A stretch of DNA of 64,000 nt from Burkholderia sp. WP9 (GTDB lineage Bacteria > Pseudomonadota > Gammaproteobacteria > Burkholderiales > Burkholderiaceae): positions 136,869 through 200,868 of the forward strand of contig NZ_FNTG01000005.1 in NCBI RefSeq assembly GCF_900104795.1. The letters run 5' to 3'. A program made the position numbers and the translations under genes. This document shows positions 8,979 to 17,588 of this stretch, piece after piece (the stretch's first letter is position 1; every line of letters starts with the position of its first letter). The notes beneath the pieces are model-generated. The model ran no database searches. It was not told the DNA's origin and worked only from the letters and a program-made list of their open reading frames with translations.

Positions 8979-9493
8979 TAGAAACTGAACCAACGCCGTG
9001 CGGCCGGCGAGGTAGGCGCACTTCGATCGTACCGCGGTTTCCGATACTTCGGCGTGGATGACCGAACGTCTCTGTTAGCGGCCCCTTGTTTGCCGGCCCG
9101 ACGAACGGCCGGTTCGGGTCGCGTGCTGTCGATTGCCGTCAGGCAGTGACCGGCCACCAAGAGACGTTCAACCGGACCTTCACGCGGACGTTTGAAAGTC
9201 CGCTCCACCCCGAACAACCGACTTACGCTCGCGATCATGTCGATCGACGCCCCCCTTTCCCGGGCCGCCATGATCATATGGTGACGTCGGTGGCCGCCAA
9301 CATCACCGGCACCGGCGCCCTCCGAATCGCGATAGGTCGGGAAGTGACCAATCGTCAGCCGGAGGGCGCGGAAATTAAAGGACCGAAAACCTGCGCCCAA
9401 GGTCAGGCTCAGCGTCACTCATGACAAGCGCCTTAGCAAGCGTGAGTCCATCCAGGACTCGACTAACGGAAGCCGTAGACCACGACCTTTTTC
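8979..9493. other. Gene-free interval before IS6 copy 1
   Basis: About 515 bases with no convincing reading frame. Several short GC-rich repeats (gacgaacggccgg, gaccggccacc) look like decayed intergenic sequence common in this family of genomes. No promoter or RNA gene was recognised. Confidence 0.5.
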
Positions 9494-10320
9494 GGCTCTG
9501 TCAAGTTGGGGTAGATGGTTTGAGCTAGCACGATAAGATATGGTGTCCTTATGAATTTGCCTGAGAAGCTTTCACTCCCGTCCATTCCTGCCATGTAAGC
9601 AGACGCGCCTTCAGTTCGGCGCGATGGCATGCGGCATTCATCCGGTGCCGTGGCAAGGCGAAGTGCTGGCGGATCGGGCCGAAGCTGGCGAGAAAACGCT
9701 GTGTGCGTCGCGGGTCACGAAAGCCTTGCATCTGGCGCTCGCGCCGACGTGTGGGCTGATGACTATTCTCAGCGCGGTTGTTCAGACGGGCGGCCGCCCT
9801 GAAAAACACATGCTTCACGCTGGCTAGCTCGGGAATATCGGCCTTGGCCGCCGCGTAGCTGCGCAATTGATCAGTGACGATCTTGCGTGGCACGGGATGC
9901 AGGCGGAGCACACGCTTGAAGAAACGTTCGGCCGCGGCTTTGTCACGGCGCTTTTGCAGCAGAATATCGAGTTCTACACCGTGTTCGTCCACTGCACGCC
10001 ACAACAGGTAGGGATCGCCGCGCAGTATCACGAACATTTCATCGAGGTGCCATGTCGAGCCCGGCCTGGCACGCGCAGCCTTCGCGCGACGCGCAAACTG
10101 CGCGCCGAACCGATCGCACCAGTTGCGTACTGACTCGTAGCTCACGCTCACGCCACGCTCGAGCAACAACTCTTCGATGTCACGCAGGCTCAGGTTGAAA
10201 CGATAGTACCAGCGGACCGCGCAACCAATGACGGCCGCGGGAAATCGGAAACCATAGTAAGGTGACTTGCTCTTTTTCATGCCCCATCTTACCAGGCACC
10301 CAGCTCAACTTGACATTGCC
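9494..10320 (-). mobile_element. IS6-family insertion sequence, copy 1
   Basis: An 827-base element bounded by imperfect terminal inverted repeats: GGCTCTGTCAAGTTG at the left edge and, read inward from the right edge, GGCAATGTCAAGTTG. It holds one transposase gene. No 8-base target duplication is visible (cctttttc left, gagctcag right), so it probably arose by recombination or co-integrate resolution after insertion. It cuts off the 5' end of the gene to its right. Confidence 0.85.
9549..10280 (-). CDS. IS6-family transposase (copy 1)
   Basis: A 243-residue DDE transposase of the IS6/IS26 family. It begins MKKSKSPYYGFRFP, has a helix-turn-helix in LSLRDIEELLLERGV, and the catalytic residues in TWHLDEMFV (first D), KIVTDQLRSY (second D) and NRAENSHQPTRRRE (E). 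Full length for the family and apparently intact. Start ATG 10280 sits just inside the right terminal repeat, as usual. It moves the element by replicative co-integrate formation, a known trait of the family. Confidence 0.93.
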   Translation of the reverse strand: MKKSKSPYYGFRFPAAVIGCAVRWYYRFNLSLRDIEELLLERGVSVSYESVRNWCDRFGAQFARRAKAARARPGSTWHLDEMFVILRGDPYLLWRAVDEHGVELDILLQKRRDKAAAERFFKRVLRLHPVPRKIVTDQLRSYAAAKADIPELASVKHVFFRAAARLNNRAENSHQPTRRRERQMQGFRDPRRTQRFLASFGPIRQHFALPRHRMNAACHRAELKARLLTWQEWTGVKASQANS

Positions 10321-12031
10321 GAGCTCAGTTGTACTTGAGTTCGAGTACGTCGACAAAGACTATCTTGAGGATTACTCCAGATTTTACGTGAAGCGATTCA
10401 GCAGTATTGGCCCGAAATGCGCGCGGCTACACTTTTTCTCGTGCGAGCTCGACCATCGGCGGATCGATGAACTACTCACTAACGGAACCAGTGAATCCGT
10501 CAAAGGAATTCAAGATTGTTACCTTGGGTTCATGGTAGTCAAACCCTTACCGAAGACGTTCATCGGCAAGACATGCCTCAAACACTATGAGGAAATCAAC
10601 CAAACACCGTTCAAGAGGGCGCTAACGCGCCGCTACGAAGTCAGCCTCTTCGGTGTTCAACTTTACGTTGATTCCATCGCGTTCCAAGAACAAGATAAGG
10701 TGGTTTCGGCATGTGCGACGACATCGATCTGGTCGGCACTCAATGCGATTAAGTGGCGACCAGTCAGAACGATCCCTTCATGCAGTGAGATCACGACAAG
10801 TGCAATCAATTTCATTGAGGGTTCAAGCAACAGTTTTCCCAATAAGGAGCTGTCTAATAAGCAGATTCTCCGTGCATTCGATGTTGAAGGTTTGCGCCAT
10901 CACACGGAGTCGCTTGAAAAGGTCAGTCGGGATGAGCTTGTTGAGACAGTGAAATGCTACATCGACAGTGGACTGCCATTGATCCTCGGATCCGATGTCT
11001 ACGACCTTGACGGGGCGGGGAGCCTGGCTATCAAAGCCGGGCATGCCGTTTCGATCGTAGGCTACAAGTTCTCGGTATCGGCCGACGCTCGGTCCACGTC
11101 AAACACGATCCTCTCGGTTTCCGACGACCCTCTTTACATTCACGATGATCGCCTTGGACCTTTTGCGCGTGCACGTTTTGCGCAGTTTTGCGATTCGGCG
11201 CCCTTGGAACTAGCGGGAAGGTGGTGTCTCGTCGTTCAAGAGAAGGACGACACAGGTGGATGGAGTCACCCGCACGAAGTGTTCGTTCCAAACGTCCTGA
11301 TCGCCGCAACGCATAAGAAGGTCCGCTTAGGTCCATCGTTCGCCATCAATACATGTAAAACAATAGTGAAGGCTTACGAAAACGAGGTGACGTGGCTCGG
11401 ACAACAGAATGGAGCATCCGATATCTCGACCCTTCTGAATCAATTGACATACGAGGTGCGGCTAGAAGAAATATCGGATCTGAAAAGGTCTCTGGTCGAA
11501 TCGAAACCTGAGAGCGTGTTCGTCGACACTGATGGCGCGGAAGTGCTGTGCTCTGATGAAGATCTCGCCGAACAGCAGCGGAACAAAGTGCGCTTCCTTA
11601 CGGGGAGCTATGCTCGATTCCAATGGGTGGCCGACTTTAAGTATCAAAATCGCCCGGCCTTTACCATGCTAATTGACGCGACCGATATTCCACAGGGACA
11701 TGCGGTCTCTGCGGTCCTCGTGAAGAACAGGACGGGTGCCGACGCGACGCTCGAGGTACTGAAATACGGGTCTTCGCCAAAGGCATTGCTAGCAATTGAA
11801 GAGGAGGATACTCAAACGTTCTTCACGTCATTCCTGCGACGCCTTCGACCTGCGGAAGACGGAATTGCTGATCATCTCAACAAAACCTACGGCGAACCGC
11901 GAGCTCCACGCAAACTCAAAGAGTCAGAATTCCGCGATGGGGAGATTCTTGTGAACGATACGTTGCAGCGCTTTTACGAACGTATGCGGTCCATCAGCGA
12001 CGCCCCTCAATTCAGGTGGCGGAGCGCGTGA
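10262..12031 (+). CDS. Cysteine-peptidase-like protein of unknown function, 5'-truncated by IS6
   Basis: Unrecognised large protein. The open frame has 589 codons but roughly the first 20 lie inside the IS6 end (before 10321), so the native N terminus is missing. A papain/C39-like triad can be proposed: Cys151 in QDKVVSACATTSIW with a Gln upstream, His261 in AGHAVSIVGY, and Asp288/289 in SVSDDPLYI. The region before Cys151 and the roughly 290 residues after the triad match nothing I know. The nucleotide sequence is clearly less GC-rich than its surroundings, pointing to transfer. It is bounded by IS6 and IS66, so its original neighbours are lost. Expression may depend on an outward IS6 promoter. 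Confidence 0.6.
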   Translation: MTCSFSCPILPGTQLNLTLPSSVVLEFEYVDKDYLEDYSRFYVKRFSSIGPKCARLHFFSCELDHRRIDELLTNGTSESVKGIQDCYLGFMVVKPLPKTFIGKTCLKHYEEINQTPFKRALTRRYEVSLFGVQLYVDSIAFQEQDKVVSACATTSIWSALNAIKWRPVRTIPSCSEITTSAINFIEGSSNSFPNKELSNKQILRAFDVEGLRHHTESLEKVSRDELVETVKCYIDSGLPLILGSDVYDLDGAGSLAIKAGHAVSIVGYKFSVSADARSTSNTILSVSDDPLYIHDDRLGPFARARFAQFCDSAPLELAGRWCLVVQEKDDTGGWSHPHEVFVPNVLIAATHKKVRLGPSFAINTCKTIVKAYENEVTWLGQQNGASDISTLLNQLTYEVRLEEISDLKRSLVESKPESVFVDTDGAEVLCSDEDLAEQQRNKVRFLTGSYARFQWVADFKYQNRPAFTMLIDATDIPQGHAVSAVLVKNRTGADATLEVLKYGSSPKALLAIEEEDTQTFFTSFLRRLRPAEDGIADHLNKTYGEPRAPRKLKESEFRDGEILVNDTLQRFYERMRSISDAPQFRWRSA

Positions 12032-12050
12032 CGTGTGGTAGGAACGCGGA

Positions 12051-12251
12051 TCAGCGTAGGTTGGCCGGCAGCTTCCAGGGAAGCAGCGCGTCGTAGTCGT
12101 CGACCGTCTTTGCCAGAGGCAACCGCTGGAACAGCCAGGTGAGGTAGCGATACGGATCGATGCCGTTGGCTTTTGCTGACTCGACCAGCGAATAAAGATT
12201 CGCACTCGCATGTGCGCCAGCAACTGTATCGGCAAACAGGAAGCTTTTGCG
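12051..12251 (-). pseudogene. tnpC: IS66 transposase tnpC, C-terminal fragment
   Basis: The last 66 codons of an IS66 TnpC: RKSFLFADTVAGAHASANLY, then AKANGIDPYRYLTWLFQRLP and DDYDALLPW before the TGA at 12051. It continues the tnpC reading frame that breaks off at 14848, so the two parts were one gene before the recombinase-bearing unit between them was inserted. The fragment has no start of its own and is not expected to be translated. Confidence 0.9.
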
Positions 12252-12262
12252 TGCGACGACAC

Positions 12263-12748
12263 ATGCCCGTTCATTCTGCCCATATCGGGCAGGACGTGGA
12301 AGTCCATTATCGTTGGCACCCGCTGTATGGCCGCCGAGTCAAGGTTCGAGACATTGAACAACGCGGTGGCGACCGCGTTGTCCATGTTGAAGCGAGTGCT
12401 GGCGTAGTCAGGATAGTAGCGGGCTGGATGCTCGATTCTGTCATGTGTGCAGGGATGGAACTCGGTGACCCGAGAGTGACCGTAGCAGCGTTGGGCGAAC
12501 TGCATCAGCTACTCGTTGAGCGAGGTTTGCGTGGAAACTCACCGGACGATTCCAACACCGTCCGGGAGAAACGCAATGGATACAAAGGTCGTTCCATCAA
12601 ATCTGTCGCCAGAGACTCCTCACCAGATGAACCTGGCGTTCGACACCGCCGAGCTTCGGGGGATGAGCGCTCCCCAGCGTACAAAGGCGACGAACTGCCT
12701 TGCCAGCCTGTTGTTGCAGGCCGCCGGCATCGTAGCAAGGGGGCATGA
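12263..12748 (+). CDS. Small protein upstream of the serine recombinase (DUF5372-like)
   Basis: A frame starting at ATG 12263, just inside the inserted unit. Its first half, with YRWHPLYGRRVKVRDIEQRG and GDRVVHVEASAGVVRIVAGW, resembles the HPLYG...DRV pattern of DUF5372-type proteins often found beside such recombinases. The C-terminal 55 residues overlap the next gene in another frame and are low in recognisable content, so the true end may be earlier or the 3' end may have shifted frame. Role unknown; possibly an accessory to recombination. Domain assignment from memory of the pattern only. Confidence 0.45.
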   Translation: MPVHSAHIGQDVEVHYRWHPLYGRRVKVRDIEQRGGDRVVHVEASAGVVRIVAGWMLDSVMCAGMELGDPRVTVAALGELHQLLVERGLRGNSPDDSNTVREKRNGYKGRSIKSVARDSSPDEPGVRHRRASGDERSPAYKGDELPCQPVVAGRRHRSKGA

Positions 12749-12764
12749 CGATGACGAACACTGA
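12576..12764 (+). CDS. Small conserved ORF preceding the recombinase
   Basis: A 62-residue protein starting at ATG 12576 after a GGGAG site. It contains LRGMSAPQRTKATNCLASLL followed by LLQAAGIVA and an acidic DDDEH tail. Short proteins of this shape (a helix with Leu-rich heptads and an acidic end) commonly stand immediately before large serine recombinases of this type. It overlaps the recombinase start by about 14 bases, indicating coupling. Function unknown. Confidence 0.6.
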   Translation: MDTKVVPSNLSPETPHQMNLAFDTAELRGMSAPQRTKATNCLASLLLQAAGIVARGHDDDEH

Positions 12765-14844
12765 TCGTTTGCCCGCCGCGCTACTCAAACGCAAAGCGGT
12801 TGTCTATGTCCGCCAGTCGACCCAGGCGCAGGTCCAGATGAACCTTGAGAGCAAGCGTCGTCAATACGAGCTTGTTGAGGAAGCGAAGCGCCGGGGATTT
12901 CGCAACGTCGAGGTCATCGACGACGACTTGGGCCGTTCGGCGAGCGGAACGGTGGCCAGGCCGGGTTTCGAGCGACTCGTCGGGTGGCTTTGTGCCGGAG
13001 AGGTCGGAGCGGTGCTGTGTCTGGATGCTTCGCGTTTGGCGCGCAACGGTCGAGACTGGCATCATCTGCTTGAACTATGCGGTCTCGTCGAGGCGAGGGT
13101 CATCGATCTGGACGGCGTATACGACCCGGGCCACCCGAATGACCGCCTCCTGCTTGGAATGAAAGGCAGCATCAGCGAATTCGAACTCAACGTGCTGCGT
13201 ACACGTATGCACGACGCGCGCCACGCCAAGGCCCGCCGTGGTGAACTGCGCATCAGCGTACCCATTGGTTACGTGTGGCATCGTGAGGCGGGTCTGGGAT
13301 TCGATCCAGATCTTCGGCTACAGGAAGTGATACGGACGATCTTTGCACGGTTTCGCGAACTGGGCAGCGCGCGGCAGGTTCTGTTGGCCATGCGGGCCGA
13401 ACAGATCCACTTCCCGCGGCCCTCTGACGGTCGATCACTGATTACTTTCGACTGGACGCTGATTCGTTACCGCAACGTGATCGCGGTTCTCAAGAATCCG
13501 TTCTATGCCGGGGTCTACGCCTATGGTAAAAATGAGGTGCGGACGTCTGTCGTGGAAGGCCGCGCGCGCAAGAGCTATAAACACCCGAAGCCGTGTGGGG
13601 AGTGGAAAGTTATGCTCCAGGAACACCACGACGGCTACATCGGCTGGGACGAGTTCGAGCGAAACCAGAAGCAGCTCGCTGCCAACGCTTATGGCAAGGC
13701 TGGTGACGTCAAGACTGGGCGCGGTGGACGAGCTTTGCTGGCCGGCCTGCTCGCATGCGGGCGGTGCGGCAAACGTATGTCGACAGGCTATTCGGGGCGC
13801 GCGCCAGGTCATCCAGTCTATCGGTGCATGCGCCTTGAGTTACCCGCCGGAACGCCTCAATGCATTATCTTCGGCGGTTCGCGTGTAGATGCTGCACTCG
13901 CCAGAGAACTCGTCCGCGTTGTCGAGCCGTTGGCGATTGAGGCCGCTCAGCAAGCTGAACGGATGCATATGGAAACCCTCGAAGAACAGCGCCGGATCGT
14001 AGAACTGGAATTGCAGCAGGCACAATACGAAGCCACGCTCGCGGAACGGCGCTATGCTGCCTGCGACCCCGAGAACCGTCTGATTGCAGCGCAACTGGAG
14101 AAAGTCTGGGAAACTGCCCTGCGTCGCGTGCAAACCTGCCAGATGCGTCTGGACACAATCGGCACGACGACACCGGATCCCACTGTCGTCCCTGACTTTA
14201 CCGGACTTGCCGGAGATCTGAATACCGCATGGAATGCGCCTGACGTCACGATGCGCGTACGTCAACAACTCGTTCGTGCATTGATCGCCGACATCATCGC
14301 CGATGTGGATGAGGTGACGCACGAAATCATCCTGACGATTCATTGGCAAGGTGGCCAGCACTCACAGTTGCGGATCCGCAAGCCCCGGCCGGGGGAACAC
14401 GAGTGCCGCACGCCTGATGAAGCGCTCGCGGTCATGCGAAGCATGGCAGCCCGGTGGTCCGATCAGGACATCGCCGCGTCGCTAAACCGGATGGGAATAC
14501 GCACCGGACAGGGTAAGACATGGACAGCACACCGTGTCAGCTCCATGCGGCGCGTGCGCGACATTCATGCCTACCGGTCGGCGGAGAAAGACGGCGAATG
14601 GTTGACGATGTCGGAGGCTGCCAGCCTGCTCGGCGTGAGCAGCCACGTGATTCGACGCCTGATCAGGGATAAGGTTCTGCCTGCCGGCCAGGTGGTACCC
14701 GACGCCCCTTGGCAGATCCGTGCAAGTGACCTGCACACCGAAGCGGTCACAGCTGCGTTGGCCCGCAAACATCGCCCGTGTCGCGACAATACCGAAGGTC
14801 AAATCCCAATGTTTATCGAGGTTTCGGAAGGAGGTGCACAATGA
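12751..14844 (+). CDS. Large serine recombinase (resolvase/invertase family, zinc-ribbon type)
   Basis: A recombinase of about 697 residues. The catalytic resolvase domain begins at once with VVYVRQSTQAQVQ, where Ser23 is the expected nucleophile, and includes LCLDASRLARNGRDW. A recombinase domain follows (NPFYAGVYAYGKNEV), then a zinc ribbon (LACGRCGKRMSTGYSG with a later Cys), a coiled-coil stretch (AEERMHMETLEEQRR-type region) and a C-terminal helix-turn-helix (MSEAASLLGVSSHVIRRLIR). I prefer ATG 12751 to ATG 12745 because AAGGGGG lies seven bases before it. It very likely catalysed insertion of its own unit into the IS66 gene. Confidence 0.9.
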   Translation: MTNTDRLPAALLKRKAVVYVRQSTQAQVQMNLESKRRQYELVEEAKRRGFRNVEVIDDDLGRSASGTVARPGFERLVGWLCAGEVGAVLCLDASRLARNGRDWHHLLELCGLVEARVIDLDGVYDPGHPNDRLLLGMKGSISEFELNVLRTRMHDARHAKARRGELRISVPIGYVWHREAGLGFDPDLRLQEVIRTIFARFRELGSARQVLLAMRAEQIHFPRPSDGRSLITFDWTLIRYRNVIAVLKNPFYAGVYAYGKNEVRTSVVEGRARKSYKHPKPCGEWKVMLQEHHDGYIGWDEFERNQKQLAANAYGKAGDVKTGRGGRALLAGLLACGRCGKRMSTGYSGRAPGHPVYRCMRLELPAGTPQCIIFGGSRVDAALARELVRVVEPLAIEAAQQAERMHMETLEEQRRIVELELQQAQYEATLAERRYAACDPENRLIAAQLEKVWETALRRVQTCQMRLDTIGTTTPDPTVVPDFTGLAGDLNTAWNAPDVTMRVRQQLVRALIADIIADVDEVTHEIILTIHWQGGQHSQLRIRKPRPGEHECRTPDEALAVMRSMAARWSDQDIAASLNRMGIRTGQGKTWTAHRVSSMRRVRDIHAYRSAEKDGEWLTMSEAASLLGVSSHVIRRLIRDKVLPAGQVVPDAPWQIRASDLHTEAVTAALARKHRPCRDNTEGQIPMFIEVSEGGAQ

Positions 14845-14847
14845 ACG

Positions 14848-16227
14848 CCCCATTACAAACGGGCGAATGGAATTTTCGCAAGGGTTGTTCGATATGGGCC
14901 AGTTGCCGTTCTCGATGTATCGGATCAGCTTGGGCCACTGCCCATGCAGATAGGTCAGGGCCTTGCCGAGTAAACTTTGCGGCACGACGCCGGGCAACTG
15001 TTCAAGCATCAGCGTTTCGATGGCATCGAGCACGCGTGCACTGTATCGTCGTCGCAATCGCTGTCGTCGTTCAGCCGGCCACGTTTCACTGCGCGCCTCC
15101 GCCGCAAACAGCTTGCCGATCAGTTTGATGAAGCGTGTGGCGAGCAGATCGGGGGAGCGTGCCGCCTTGGGCACGTTATCTTCGGCCTTGACCAGATACC
15201 GTCTCGCATGAGCCCAGCATCCGAGGTGCACGAGTTGATACTGTTGCGCAATGCCGTTGTAGGGCTCGTATCCGTCGGTCATCAGAACCGCGCCCCTGCG
15301 GATGCCGGCGAACAGTTTGTCGGCCAGCTTCGCGCCGCGACCAGCCGTATAGGCGAAACAGCGGATGGGCGTTCCCGATCCGGTCATTTGCGACCAGAGA
15401 TAGCTTTTCGTTTGCGGCTTGCGCCCTTCTTCTTTCAGGACCTGGAACGTCGTCTCGTCGCAGTAGATCACGTCAGCATCGAGCAACGCGTCGCGCATCA
15501 GGTTGATAACGGGCTGCGTCGCGAGACCGACGCGGACCATGCTCGCGGCGAGCGTGTTCGACGAGATGTCGCCACCGAAGCGTCGCAGCAGGCCCGCCTG
15601 GCGATAGATCGGCATGCCAAACTGATACTTGCCGGAGGCGACCCACGCGAGTGCCGATTCCGTCAGCAGTCCACGCGGGATGATGCGCAGCGGCGCTGGC
15701 GTGACCTTGATGCCAAGATCGCAGCACGGGCAGGCATACTTGACGCGCTGGTGCTGGATGACGCGAAGCTGTTCGGGGATCACGTCGAGCTGCTCGCTCG
15801 TTTCGACGCCGATCTCGACGAGTGCATGTCCGTCGTGGTTGCAGAAACGTTCGGCTTCGGGAAGTTCGTGCCGAACGACTTCGCGCGGCAGATTGGGATC
15901 GAGCGGTTTGCGATGACCGCGTTTCTTGCGCGTATGCGCGGCGATCGTGGTTTCGGGAGTATCTTCCTGCGCGGGTGTCGCGTTCGCGCCGAGCACTTCG
16001 GCTTCGTTGAACAGACCGGGTTGCTCAGCGGATCGCGCTTCGCTCTTCGCGCCGAATAGCTCGCGACGGTAAGCACGCAGTCGTTCCTCGGCGAGATCGC
16101 GCTCCGCCGTCATGAGGCGCAGTGCACTGCGTAACTCGTCGCGCTCTTTCTGAACGGCACCATGTTCCTCACGCATCGCGAGGAGCATCCTGAGTTCGTC
16201 GGCGTCAATGGTCACGTTGATCGGCAT
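14848..16227 (-). pseudogene. tnpC: IS66 transposase tnpC, N-terminal part (DDE catalytic region)
   Basis: About 460 codons of TnpC from ATG 16227. A coiled-coil leader (EERLRAYRRELFGAKSEAR) is followed by a zinc-finger-like segment (RVKYACPCCDLGIK) and the catalytic DDE residues in DVIYCDETTFQVL, AVLMTDGYEPYNG and NPCENSIRPF. After RPFVMG the frame runs into the inserted unit and continues out of context to a stop at 14482. The C-terminal 66 codons are at 12051-12251. All three acidic residues are on this part, but a protein without its proper C terminus is unlikely to be active. Confidence 0.9.
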
Positions 16228-16257
16228 GTCACTTAGACCGGCACGCCGATAACGTGT

Positions 16258-16614
16258 TCAACTCACGCGAGCATAATGGCGTTTCGGATGCCGCTGAAGA
16301 GCAGCAATGTCAGCACCTTCGAGAAGCCAGTGCAGCAGATTGACGGTCAACGTCACGACTTCGGTTTTGCTGTCAGGCCAGACGAAGCGATCATTGGCCT
16401 CGAGTCTCTTGAGCATGAGCCAGAAACCGTTGTCCTGCCAGCCCAGGATCTTGACGCGATCGCATCGCCGGTTGGTAAAAACGTAGAGCGAGGAATCCAT
16501 CGGATTCAGGCGCATCGCCTGTTCGACGAGAATCGACAGACTGTTCATTCCGTACCGGAAATCAACGGGATCGCGGTGCAGGTACACCTTCAGATTTTCG
16601 TCGAACCGGAACAC
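16258..16614 (-). CDS. tnpB: IS66 accessory protein TnpB
   Basis: A 118-residue IS66 ORF2 protein, typical length, with the family segments VYLHRDPVDFRYGMNSLSIL, SLYVFTNRRCDRVKIL and DNGFWLMLKRLE. It overlaps the end of tnpA by 25 bases, as is usual in the family, where the two are translationally coupled. It is required with TnpA and TnpC for transposition in well-studied members. Intact. Confidence 0.95.
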   Translation of the reverse strand: MFRFDENLKVYLHRDPVDFRYGMNSLSILVEQAMRLNPMDSSLYVFTNRRCDRVKILGWQDNGFWLMLKRLEANDRFVWPDSKTEVVTLTVNLLHWLLEGADIAALQRHPKRHYARVS

Positions 16615-17153
16615 GGCATCCTCCCGAACATCTGGACCACGGTGCTCAGTTCCTCGATGCTCGCTGCACTGAGATCAAGCTCCACGCCATTCGACAGTCG
16701 CACATGCAGCGAAAGCGTGATCGGCGCAGTTGCAGTCAACACGAGTGGCAACGGCGGCACCGATGGTGTTGAGACGACCGGCACAAATGCAGAGGTAGAC
16801 GGTGCGGACAGGAGGTGCTTACTTGAGCCCGCAACGTCGATCGATGCGTCATCCACGCCACGACGGAAGTCCTCGTGGGCAATTACGTCGACGGCAGATG
16901 ACGGTAGATCGCGCTCGTCGGCGCGCGTTTCCTGCGATGCCAATGCGATGCCTTTCTCGCGCTCCATCAGATACTTCGTGATCCATTTGCGCAGCAGGTT
17001 AGCGTTGATCCCGTGCTCCTGTGCCAAACGGGCGACTGACGCGCCTGGTCGCAAGGCGGCCTCAATCAGTACGCGCTTGCCTCCCTCGTCATAGCGACGG
17101 CGCCCGTCGCGGCTTTGACGAACTACTTTCAACTCTGAGTCTTTGCCAGTCAT
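16590..17153 (-). CDS. tnpA: IS66 accessory protein TnpA (helix-turn-helix)
   Basis: A 187-residue IS66 ORF1 protein. The N-terminal helix-turn-helix is seen in VLIEAALRPGASVARLAQEH and NANLLRKWITKY. The C terminus carries the family end GVELDLSAASIEELSTVVQM...MPCSGSTKI. The Pro/Val/Ser-rich middle (about residues 85-140) is a longer linker than in many members. Start ATG 17153 falls inside a perfect inverted repeat that may serve as its operator. It binds DNA and is needed for transposition in this family. Confidence 0.93.
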   Translation of the reverse strand: MTGKDSELKVVRQSRDGRRRYDEGGKRVLIEAALRPGASVARLAQEHGINANLLRKWITKYLMEREKGIALASQETRADERDLPSSAVDVIAHEDFRRGVDDASIDVAGSSKHLLSAPSTSAFVPVVSTPSVPPLPLVLTATAPITLSLHVRLSNGVELDLSAASIEELSTVVQMFGRMPCSGSTKI

Positions 17154-17186
17154 AGGTGTCCACCTCCAAAATAGGTGGACACCTAT
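17152..17186. repeat. Perfect 14-base inverted repeat at the tnpA start
   Basis: ATAGGTGTCCACCT and its exact reverse complement, separated by seven bases, cover the tnpA start codon and the bases before it. It could be an autoregulatory operator or an RNA hairpin hiding the tnpA start from read-through transcripts; the latter is a known way for insertion sequences to limit expression. Alternatively it may mark the outer end of the element. Confidence 0.7.
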
Positions 17187-17189
17187 GCT

Positions 17190-17588
17190 CCTCGCTCAGA
17201 GCGTCGTTGTGTAGGCGCCGAATATGGATCGCTTACTTACGAACCGGTGGGCGATACTCTCGACGTCAGGTTTTCTGAACTTAACGCTAACGATACAGGG
17301 TCCTATTTGATTTGGGCCATCGCTCAAGATGGCGCTTTGCTCGTTGGGAAAGAAATCAACAGAATGGGCCATCCGTGTCTTACGGGCTTCAAGCCGGCGC
17401 GTATCGCCGGCGAATTGAAGCGCACGCCGGAAGGTTGGGTCATTAATTCAAAGTCCGGCCGTTATAGCGGCGATTACACGAACGCGCCGGAGCTGCTCGG
17501 AAATGCTTTGCGCCGGTTCCAGTCCATTTTTCACGCGTCCAGAGATCGGTTGTCGATCGAGCCGTGGGCGCCATTGGACGCTAGCTGA
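17190..17588 (+). pseudogene. Hypothetical protein, C-terminal fragment cut by IS66
   Basis: About 130 codons of an unrecognised protein continue from the IS66 boundary to TGA at 17588. The sequence is well formed (SLTYEPVGDTLDVRFSELN, ARIAGELKRTPEGWVINSKS, then GRYSGDYTN) and looks like a compact globular domain. There is no ribosome site near its apparent start, which lies in the IS66-side inverted repeat. I read it as the 3' part of a gene whose front was lost when IS66 arrived. Function unknown. Confidence 0.55.

Larger units (their letters stand above)
12252..14847 (+). mobile_element. 2.6 kb unit carrying a large serine recombinase, inserted in IS66 tnpC
   Basis: Joining 12251 to 14848 restores a plain IS66 tnpC reading (RPFVMG followed by RKSFLFADT). 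Both junctions share the dinucleotide CG (12250-12251 and 14846-14847), which fits the 2-base crossover of large serine recombinases. The recombinase stop codon lies only two bases inside the right edge. The unit holds three genes, all on the plus strand. No long terminal repeats were seen, as expected for this mechanism. The left end contains an inverted repeat, CTGCCC-N5-GGGCAG at 12276-12292. Confidence 0.75.
12032..17186 (-). mobile_element. IS66-family element, split by the serine-recombinase unit (approximate ends)
   Basis: Holds tnpA, tnpB and tnpC in the canonical order on the minus strand, with the 2.6 kb insertion in tnpC. The exact terminal inverted repeats could not be fixed; the left end lies between the stop of the peptidase-like gene (12031) and 12050, the right end just beyond the tnpA start region. 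The element is probably immobile unless the insertion excises. Confidence 0.75.

Noticed and set aside
12276..12292. CTGCCC-N5-GGGCAG as a terminator
   Set aside because: No T-run follows on either strand; it is more likely a protein-binding site or chance.
14482..14847. Extension of the IS66 TnpC frame into the inserted unit
   Set aside because: After RPFVMG the residues are the antisense of the serine-recombinase gene, so they are not part of the original protein.
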